Assembly (NCBI GenBank): GCA_022704585.1
Contig: JAKJGD010000168.1
Span: forward strand, 1-5,513
Length of the DNA stretch: 5,513 nt
From: Spirochaetota bacterium
GTDB lineage: Bacteria > Spirochaetota > UBA4802 > UBA5550
Direction: 5' to 3'
Each line of letters opens with the position of its first letter. Within the stretch, counting starts at the first letter, position 1. Below, in pieces: positions 1 through 4,767 of the stretch. Position numbers and translations under genes: made by a program. The notes below the pieces were generated by a model. That model made no database searches. It saw only the letters and a list, made by a program, of their open reading frames with translations, and was not told the origin of the DNA.

Positions 1-69
1 GTTTTTTCAATACTTTTTATTTTTTTTGTGCGATTCGCCATCTCCATCAAACATAACTGGTAGGTATAC
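1..69. other. T-rich upstream region of the sigma-factor gene
   Basis: Positions 1-30 are strikingly T-rich (runs of 5-8 T) compared with the GC-rich genes that follow. This could be the tail of an upstream terminator or an AT-rich promoter-proximal element. I find no hexamer pair convincing enough to call a promoter. The window edge cuts off what lies before it. Confidence 0.3.
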
Positions 70-594
70 GTGCGGACCCGTGTCGCCGTCAAAAAGTCGG
101 AGCAATTTTCATCCGCGTACATGGAACTCTATCCCCTTATCTTCAGCTCCGTGCTCGCGCGGATCGGGAACAGGGATGACGCTGACGATATCTGCCAGGA
201 AATCTTCATGATATTCTATGATAAATTCGAAACAATAGAGAACAACCGGACCTGGCTTTACGGCACCATGAAGAACGTGCTGCTCAACTATTACCGGAAA
301 AAGAGCAAGACCGTGAACATTGACGACGATTTCGACGGCATCGGGCACGTCTTTACGAACGGCACCAGGGACACGAGGATACTTCTTTCTCAGGCCATGG
401 AGGGCATCGAATGCTCGGAGGAGGACCGGATCCTCCTCGACATGGTTGCCACGTATAATTTCACATACAGCCATGTCGCGGAAGTACTCGGCCGGACGCG
501 CCGCCAGGTCGAATACCGGTACGGGACGCTGGTAAAGCGCATACAGGACTATCTCGAACATAAGGGAATCAAGGACATCGCCGAGCTGCTATGA
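70..594 (+). CDS. ECF-type RNA polymerase sigma factor (sigma-70 family)
   Basis: This 174-residue protein has the two-domain layout of group 4 (ECF) sigma factors, which direct RNA polymerase to a small regulon. Region 2 spans about residues 17-80. It contains the acidic DDADDICQEIFMIFYDKF stretch (residues 36-53) and the WLYGTMKNVLLNYYRKK helix (residues 62-78), which matches the usual region 2.3/2.4 pattern for -10 melting and recognition. Region 4 spans about residues 104-163 and ends in a helix-turn-helix, with VAEVLGRTRRQVEYRYGTLVKRI (136-158) binding the -35 element. An acidic linker (84-90) separates the two. The length is normal for the family. The start is a GTG at 70 with a TAGG/GGTAGG-like ribosome site at 59-64, 5 bases upstream; the next start (ATG at 121) would cut into region 2. 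The gene overlaps the following membrane-protein gene by ATGA, so the two are probably co-translated. The family call is firm; the regulon is unknown. Confidence 0.9.
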   Translation: MRTRVAVKKSEQFSSAYMELYPLIFSSVLARIGNRDDADDICQEIFMIFYDKFETIENNRTWLYGTMKNVLLNYYRKKSKTVNIDDDFDGIGHVFTNGTRDTRILLSQAMEGIECSEEDRILLDMVATYNFTYSHVAEVLGRTRRQVEYRYGTLVKRIQDYLEHKGIKDIAELL

Positions 595-1163
595 GCGCCA
601 TGACTGAACAATTCAGCCGCGTGCTGGAAAAATACTCGCTCTCCCGCCCCCTGTCGCCGGACGAGCAGCGGTATATACTGAAACGGAGAAAGGCCGGCCT
701 CAGGAAGATACTCAGGCAGAAAGGCGGCTACAGCGCTCTGTTGCTGGCGATCCTCGGCGTCCAGCTCCTGTTTAAAAAATTCGGGCTCTCCATCTCGCTC
801 CTCCAGGCCAAGATTCTTGCGGGGGTAACGGCGGTGGCAGTGTCAGCCGGATCGATAACCGGCGCGTACACGGCAGCGCGGTACGTGAAAATAAAGATTG
901 ACGAGGCTGCCCGGCGCGCGGAAATTCCGGCGGCGGTCGAGACGCGCCCTGCGCCCGTGGAAGTAAAAAGGCCCGCTCCGGCTCTCACGACAGAGAACGC
1001 GATTCGTAACCATTACAACAGGCTCGAGCAGGTCGACCTGGACGACGGCACCCGGCTCGTGGGAGCCGTCATTTACCAGGACAGCAGCACGGTCCGGATC
1101 CATACCATACACGGCATCATCAACCTCCCGGTAACCGGTATCCGGAGCATACGGATCAGGTAG
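591..1163 (+). CDS. Two-helix membrane protein of unknown family, translationally coupled to the sigma factor (possible anti-sigma partner)
   Basis: I do not recognise this 190-residue protein. Residues 1-46 are charged and basic towards the end (LKRRKAGLRKILRQK) and probably cytoplasmic. Two hydrophobic segments follow at about 47-61 and 73-96, then a basic/amphipathic stretch, a Pro/Ala linker (112-131) and a small beta-rich C-terminal module (about 145-190). The module has the pattern DDGTRLVGAVIYQDSSTVRI followed by HGIINLPVTGIRSIRI, like small SH3-like domains that start 'DG..l.G.v'. The ATG at 591 overlaps the sigma-factor stop; a second ATG at 600 is possible and would remove only three residues. 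Coupling to an ECF sigma gene is the classic position of an anti-sigma factor. However, the HxxxCxxC zinc motif of ZAS anti-sigmas is absent, so that role is inferred from position only. It could instead be an envelope protein in the sigma factor's own regulon. Confidence 0.75.
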   Translation: MSAMTEQFSRVLEKYSLSRPLSPDEQRYILKRRKAGLRKILRQKGGYSALLLAILGVQLLFKKFGLSISLLQAKILAGVTAVAVSAGSITGAYTAARYVKIKIDEAARRAEIPAAVETRPAPVEVKRPAPALTTENAIRNHYNRLEQVDLDDGTRLVGAVIYQDSSTVRIHTIHGIINLPVTGIRSIRIR

Positions 1164-1277
1164 CATACGCCTGCTCCTCTGCAATCCTCATCTCCGCACA
1201 TTTCATTATTACCTCTCCGGACCGGGCGAAGCCTTGATCGAAGCGCTGACCGGTGGCATTCCGCTCCCTTAATCTAA
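1164..1277. other. Intergenic gap of 114 bases before the CoA-transferase/GNAT gene
   Basis: No gene, tRNA or clear terminator hairpin is visible here. Only a short ACCGG/CCGGT inverted pair occurs, with a long loop. No convincing Shine-Dalgarno sequence precedes the TTG at 1278. The gap separates the sigma-factor pair from the next gene, whose likely promoter begins at its right edge. Confidence 0.5.
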
Positions 1278-1307
1278 TTGACAAAACCTTCAGCATCGGG
1301 CGATACT
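1278..1307 (+). promoter_or_regulatory. Sigma70-like promoter overlapping the first possible start of the CoA-transferase/GNAT gene
   Basis: A perfect -35 hexamer TTGACA lies at 1278-1283. After an 18-base spacer comes GATACT (1302-1307), which matches 4 of 6 bases of the -10 consensus. Transcription would begin near 1314. It sits just after a 114-base gap that separates the sigma-factor pair from the next gene, which is where a promoter would be expected. If it is real, the TTG at 1278 cannot be the start used from this promoter, and the in-frame TTG at 1344 becomes the natural choice. Only the -35 match is strong, so this is a moderate call. Confidence 0.45.
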
Positions 1308-3197
1308 ATCAGTCGTGACGATTTCAGACATGCGGAATGCCCATTGAGAGCAGACAAAGAGCTTCAACAAAAACTCATCTCCCCGGAAGACCTGCTGGAT
1401 ATAATCAAGCCGGGAAACCGGATATTCCTCTCCAGCGGCCCGGCCATGCCCTCGCGTTCCGTGAGCGCGATCATCGGCTCCGAGAGCGTCAACGCCCAGG
1501 ACCTGGAGCTCATCCAGCTCATCACGCTCGGCGACCTGCTGACCCGGGAGTGCTGCAGGGAGCACCATTTCCGGCTTAAGACCTTCAACATCGGCGAGAG
1601 CATCGTCCGCGAGCTGAGCGAAGGCCATGTCGATTTCATTCCCGCCAACCTCATAGAGATACCGCTCCTCCTGGGAAGCGGTGCGGTCGGCATCGACGTC
1701 GCAATCGTTACGGCGTCCCCCCCCGACACGAACGGCTACATGAGCCTGGGAGTCGCGGTCGATGTCTCCAACATCGCGGTGGAAAAGGCGCCGATCGTGA
1801 TCGCGGAGATCAACCCCTCTATGCCGGTCACGTACGGGGAGACCCTGATCCATGTCAACCAGGTCCATCATGTCATTGAGAGCGATATACCCATACTCGA
1901 GCGCCAGTGGAAAATGTGGGACCAGCAGCAGGAAAAGATCGGCTGGCACATCGCCAACCTGATCGAGGACGGGTCGACTGTCGCGCTCCACGCGGGGAGG
2001 ATGTTCGACGCAATCGCGTCACACCTCAAGACCAAGCGGGACCTTGGCGTCTATACCAACGTGATCTCGGACTGGGCCATCGATCTCGTTGAATCGGGGG
2101 CCGTCCCCTATAACCGGAGCCGGTACCGCGGCGGGCAGATCACCACAAGCTACTGCTACGGCACGCGCGAGATATACGACTACGTTGCCCGAAATCCCAT
2201 CATCGAATTCTACCCGATACCGCGCCTGGCAAACCCGAACGTGATAAGCCGCATACCGAACCTGATCAGCATTATGAACGTGAAGAAAATTGACATCTCC
2301 GGCGAATCGGTCATCTTCCATTCCGGCGACAACCTCCTTACCGGGTACGAGAGCAAGTTCATTTTCGCCATGGCCGCGGCCATGGCGAAGCGCGGAAAGA
2401 CTATCATCGCGCTCCGCTCCGTGGACCAGGACGGGAAGAGCAACATCGTCATATCCCACGATCAATGGATCGAGCGGGTGCGCGCCACGCTGGGTATCGC
2501 GCGCTACGTGGTCACCGAGTACGGCGTTGCCAACCTTTTCGGGAAATCAATACGCGAGCGGGTCCTCTCGCTGATCGACATCGCGCACCCGGACCACCGG
2601 GAGGAGCTTTTAGAGAAGGCAAAGCAGTGCGGCTACGTGTACAAGGACCAGATTTACGCGTTCAAGGATGCGGCGAACTACCCGATGGAGCTCGAGACCA
2701 TGAAAACCTTCAAGGACGGGCTGGAGGTCAGGTTCAGGCCCATCAAGGCGTCTGACGAGGACATGATGAGGCGCCTCTTCTACCAGTTTTCCGACGAGTC
2801 GAAGTACCTGCGCTATTTCGCCCGGGTGTCGGTTATGCCGCACCGGGAAATGCAGAAATACGTGAACATCGATTACCGCACCACGCTCTCTATCGTCGGC
2901 GTGATAACCAGGAACCGCTCGGAGGATATCATCGCTGAAGCGCGCTATTCCTATTATCCGAAGGAGAAGATATACGAACTGGCCTTCATAGTTGACGAGG
3001 AATACCAGGGAAAAGGCATCTCAACCTTCATGGCTGAATACCTGGTAAAGATCGCGCGTGAGCGGGGGCTCACCGCTCTCTGCGCCAATGTCCTGCCGGA
3101 AAACAAGAAAATGCTCCAGGTATTCAACAAGGTGAGCGCCGAGCATGTCTCGAAATTCTCAGACGGCGTCGTCACCGTTAAATTCAACCTGAAATGA
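1278..3197 (+). CDS. Acetyl-CoA hydrolase/CoA-transferase-like domain fused to a GNAT acetyltransferase; CoA-transferase active site looks degenerate
   Basis: This is a two-domain cytoplasmic protein. Residues (numbered from 1278) about 34-205 match the N-terminal acetyl-CoA hydrolase/4-hydroxybutyrate CoA-transferase domain: ISPEDLLDIIKPGNRIFLSSG, then DVAIVTASPPDTNGYMSLGVAVD and the conserved IVIAEINPSMPVTYGETLIHV. About 220-455 match its second half, including YVVTEYGVANLFGKSIRERVLSLIDIAHPDHR. About 482-639 are a GNAT domain with the acetyl-CoA loop YQGKG (576-580) and the segment SKYLRYFARVSVMPHREM (508-525), typical of the GNAT domain of Pat/YfiQ-type protein acetyltransferases. In the CoA-transferase half, the HTE/HSE motif with the catalytic Glu reads YTN (Asn261), the GIGxIP loop reads HAGRMF (238-243), and GVGGQxDF reads GYESKFIF (356-363). 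Transfer through a glutamyl-CoA intermediate is therefore doubtful. The interval given is the longest frame, from a TTG directly after an in-frame TAA. TTG at 1344, preceded by a weak CGGA site, is the better start if the promoter at 1278-1307 is real. The fusion architecture is known; the lost motifs are my reading. Confidence 0.88.
   Translation: MTKPSASGDTISRDDFRHAECPLRADKELQQKLISPEDLLDIIKPGNRIFLSSGPAMPSRSVSAIIGSESVNAQDLELIQLITLGDLLTRECCREHHFRLKTFNIGESIVRELSEGHVDFIPANLIEIPLLLGSGAVGIDVAIVTASPPDTNGYMSLGVAVDVSNIAVEKAPIVIAEINPSMPVTYGETLIHVNQVHHVIESDIPILERQWKMWDQQQEKIGWHIANLIEDGSTVALHAGRMFDAIASHLKTKRDLGVYTNVISDWAIDLVESGAVPYNRSRYRGGQITTSYCYGTREIYDYVARNPIIEFYPIPRLANPNVISRIPNLISIMNVKKIDISGESVIFHSGDNLLTGYESKFIFAMAAAMAKRGKTIIALRSVDQDGKSNIVISHDQWIERVRATLGIARYVVTEYGVANLFGKSIRERVLSLIDIAHPDHREELLEKAKQCGYVYKDQIYAFKDAANYPMELETMKTFKDGLEVRFRPIKASDEDMMRRLFYQFSDESKYLRYFARVSVMPHREMQKYVNIDYRTTLSIVGVITRNRSEDIIAEARYSYYPKEKIYELAFIVDEEYQGKGISTFMAEYLVKIARERGLTALCANVLPENKKMLQVFNKVSAEHVSKFSDGVVTVKFNLK
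2364..2389. repeat. Perfect 26-base palindrome inside the CoA-transferase/GNAT gene
   Basis: Two 13-base arms are perfectly complementary around the centre of CCGCGG (arm 1 begins TTCGCCATGGCC). It encodes residues 363-371, FAMAAAMAK. Part of the symmetry comes from the GCC-ATG-GCC/GCC-ATG-GCG codon order, but the flanking TTC and GAA extend the match. The mRNA could fold into a hairpin here. It may be a chance product of an Ala/Met-rich stretch in GC-rich DNA. Confidence 0.85.
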
Positions 3198-3241
3198 ACT
3201 CTCAGGAATTCAATCAAACCCCCTTCAAGGAATGAACTGAT

Positions 3242-3964
3242 ATGAAAAATGCGATCCTGATTCCCCTCTGCCTTATCTTTATCGTGCCGGTCCTCATGGC
3301 CCCGGGACTGTCCGCCGGCCGCAGTGACGCCGTCCCGGTCGAAGAATCAGACCGGGTGCTGAAAGCGGCGTTTGAAAAAGGGATCGGAATCTATAACAAA
3401 TACCGCGGCATCGAGTCACTGAGAAAAGAGCTTATCAGGGAATTTGACCCGGAAACTGGCGCGCTTCGCAGCACGTCGGAGGTGACGACCAGGCGGAAAG
3501 AATATTATTACACAATGCCCGAGATAGAGGTGCTGGCATACACAAAGGACGGGAAGGATATGGACCCGGCGAAGTACCGGGTATGGAAAGCCATGCCCCT
3601 GTTCCCGATCTTCGACGCACGCGGGCGCGAGCGCTATACGATACGGGTTACCGGCAGGAAAAAGGTCGCCGGGAAGGAATGCTACTGCCTGCAGGTCGAG
3701 CCGAAACAGCAAACATCGCGCCACTTCAGGGGGACCGTTTACCTGGCAGTGAAAACGCTCGAGTCCGTTTCCCTGGAGGGGACCATGGCGAAGCTCGATT
3801 TCCCGATGAAGGAGTTTTCGATCGAGTTGAACATGACGCAGGTCGACAAGGTACCCGTTGCAAAAACCGGCACCGCGCGCATCCGCGTAAAGGTGCCGAT
3901 TTTTTTTCCCGATACGATCATCGAATCGTCGATTACCGTGCTGGAAAGCAGGCTGATACAATAG
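3242..3964 (+). CDS. Secreted protein of unknown function, possible LolA-like/outer-membrane lipoprotein-sorting type fold
   Basis: This 240-residue protein begins with a clear signal peptide: MKN, a hydrophobic core (residues 4-20), and a likely cleavage after LSA at residue 25. There is no lipobox Cys at the cleavage site, so it is probably soluble in the periplasm or outer-membrane associated rather than a lipoprotein. The mature part is mostly alternating beta strands: ESLRKELIREFDPETGALRS (58-77), EYYYTMPEIEVLAYTKDGKDM (87-107), YTIRVTGRKKVAGKECYCLQVEP (132-154), GTVYLAVKTLESVSLEG (164-180), and FSIELNMTQVDKVPVAKTG onward. The order 'protein-level measurement, then substrate/property strand, then vyLd..tl.p...' resembles LolA/LolB-fold proteins that handle lipidated partners, but I cannot assign a family with certainty. 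The start ATG has AAGGA at 3227-3231, about 10 bases upstream. The gene lies 44 bases after the CoA-transferase/GNAT gene with no terminator between, so co-transcription is likely. Confidence 0.75.
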   Translation: MKNAILIPLCLIFIVPVLMAPGLSAGRSDAVPVEESDRVLKAAFEKGIGIYNKYRGIESLRKELIREFDPETGALRSTSEVTTRRKEYYYTMPEIEVLAYTKDGKDMDPAKYRVWKAMPLFPIFDARGRERYTIRVTGRKKVAGKECYCLQVEPKQQTSRHFRGTVYLAVKTLESVSLEGTMAKLDFPMKEFSIELNMTQVDKVPVAKTGTARIRVKVPIFFPDTIIESSITVLESRLIQ

Positions 3965-3978
3965 GCCCGGGTGGGGCC
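3964..3978. terminator. Short GC hairpin between convergent genes, weak terminator candidate
   Basis: GGCCC (3964-3968) can pair with GGGCC (3974-3978) around a 5-base loop, right at the two converging stop codons (TAG ending at 3964, TCA beginning at 3982). There is no T-tract on either side, so intrinsic termination is not convincing. It is recorded because it is the only structure in the 17-base gap between the convergent genes. Confidence 0.25.
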
Positions 3979-3981
3979 CCC

Positions 3982-4620
3982 TCAGTCGGCCGCCGCGTAG
4001 GTGCTGACGATCTTTTCCCTGAGAGCCGACAGGCAGGAGTCTCTCTGGTCTGCTATCTTCGAATTCATCAGGATGTCCCGGCGCTCGCGCTCCATCCAGG
4101 CAAAGAGGCGGGGGCCCGCATCGGCAGCCGTTGTCGCGGCGTAACATGTCTTGACCAGGTTGCGCATCTCTTCCAGCCCGAATATATGCCGGTAACCCTT
4201 TAATATTACTATGAAATACGTGCCGTCCTTCCCCTCCTCGACGTCAGCCAGGACCGTCTGCGTCTGGGGCATCGGCCTGTCCTTGCCCTCAATAAAATCC
4301 CTGAGCACCCGCTCGTTGTGGGCCAGGATCGCGGCGTCTTGCAGGAGCTTTTTCAGGCTGTTGTCCTCGAGTGTCAGCGCCAGGGCGGGAATCTGGTTAA
4401 GCATCTTATCGCGAAGGGTGTTTGCTTTTATTTGAGGCGGCGCGCTGACGCGGGCAGCGGGCTTCGCTTTTACCGGCGGCTTTTTCAGGGGCGCCCGGCC
4501 GACAGCCGGTTTCCGCACTTTGACAGGTTTTTTCGCCGCCGGTTTTTTAGCCGCGGGCTTTTTTGCCTTCGCTTTATTGGATTTACCCGATGACTTCGGC
4601 CTGGCAGGTTTTTTCGCCAT
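3982..4620 (-). CDS. Protein with Lys/Ala/Pro-rich histone-H1-like N-terminal tail and an unrecognised C-terminal domain
   Basis: This 212-residue protein has two parts. Residues 1-66 are an extremely basic, low-complexity tail built of AKKPA units (KAKKPAAKKPAAKKPVKVRKP at 17-37, KKPPVKAKPAAR at 46-57). It resembles histone H1 C-termini and bacterial H1-like or polylysine-tailed DNA-binding proteins, so nucleic-acid binding is plausible. Residues 67-212 form a mixed helical domain: helices at about 68-104 and 105-112, a beta pair LADVEEGKDGTYFIVILKGYRHIFG (124-148), then charged helices to the end (151-160, 172-208). I do not recognise this domain; Cys159 and Cys196 are the only cysteines. 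There is no signal peptide. The ATG start has an excellent Shine-Dalgarno sequence, GAGGAGG (complement of 4626-4632), 5 bases upstream. It points towards, and nearly abuts, the secreted-protein gene. A nucleoid-associated or RNA-binding role is inference from the tail only. Confidence 0.8.
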   Translation of the reverse strand: MAKKPARPKSSGKSNKAKAKKPAAKKPAAKKPVKVRKPAVGRAPLKKPPVKAKPAARVSAPPQIKANTLRDKMLNQIPALALTLEDNSLKKLLQDAAILAHNERVLRDFIEGKDRPMPQTQTVLADVEEGKDGTYFIVILKGYRHIFGLEEMRNLVKTCYAATTAADAGPRLFAWMERERRDILMNSKIADQRDSCLSALREKIVSTYAAAD

Positions 4621-4625
4621 ATCCC

Positions 4626-4679
4626 CCTCCTCGATTCGTCTATGTTATGCTGTTAATGAACAATGACAAACCGAGGAGG
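4626..4679 (-). promoter_or_regulatory. Possible leader hairpin masking the ribosome site of the Lys-rich protein gene
   Basis: On the minus strand, the ribosome site CGAGGAGG (complement of 4626-4633) is an exact 8-base complement of CCTCCTCG (complement of 4672-4679), with a 38-base loop. The stem can be lengthened by three G-U and one A-U pair. Folding would hide the Shine-Dalgarno sequence. It matters only if transcription starts upstream of 4679. A promoter-like pair within the loop (TTGTCA and TAACAT, complement of 4664-4669 and 4642-4647, 16-base spacer) would instead give a leader without the left arm. Confidence 0.35.
4642..4669 (-). promoter_or_regulatory. Candidate sigma70-like promoter for the Lys-rich protein gene
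   Basis: On the minus strand, TTGTCA (complement of 4664-4669, 5 of 6 to -35) is followed after 16 bases by TAACAT (complement of 4642-4647, 4 of 6 to -10). Start of transcription would be near 4635, leaving a leader of about 15 bases that just includes the GAGGAGG ribosome site. This is an alternative to read-through from pckG. Confidence 0.35.
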
Positions 4680-4705
4680 AAAAATCAAGCGTTTTGGATG
4701 CCGGA

Positions 4706-4756
4706 ATGAAAAATAGTAACAATTAATCGCGGCAGGCCTTCCCTGGTACCTGTTAC
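4706..4756 (-). terminator. Candidate terminator downstream of pckG
   Basis: On the minus strand, 11 bases after the pckG stop codon, GTAACA (complement of 4751-4756) can pair with TGTTAC (complement of 4716-4721). An inner CAGG/CCTG stem lies at 4733-4745. The right arm is followed directly by TATTTTT. Arm order and T-tract fit an intrinsic terminator, but the outer stem is only 6 pairs and AT-rich with a long loop, so strength is doubtful. Confidence 0.4.
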
Positions 4757-4767
4757 GGGACAAGCTC

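Noticed and set aside
1290..1991. A 233-codon minus-strand frame opposite the CoA-transferase domain
   Set aside because: It lies fully within a strongly conserved gene on the other strand and shows no recognisable motif or ribosome site.
3416..4147. A 243-codon open frame on the minus strand opposite the secreted-protein gene
   Set aside because: It is antisense to a gene with a convincing signal peptide and crosses the convergent stop region; its composition is the Arg/Gly/Pro-rich type expected from reading GC-rich coding DNA backwards.
3583..4203. A 206-codon + strand frame spanning the end of the secreted-protein gene and the Lys-rich gene
   Set aside because: It overlaps two better-supported genes out of frame and has no ribosome site or recognisable domain.
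4694..4726. Tiny + strand frame (10 codons) after a GAGGAGG sequence in the 4621-4767 gap
   Set aside because: The GAGGAGG (4673-4679) is 14 bases from the TTG, the peptide is very short, and the sequence is better explained as the arm of the leader inverted repeat.
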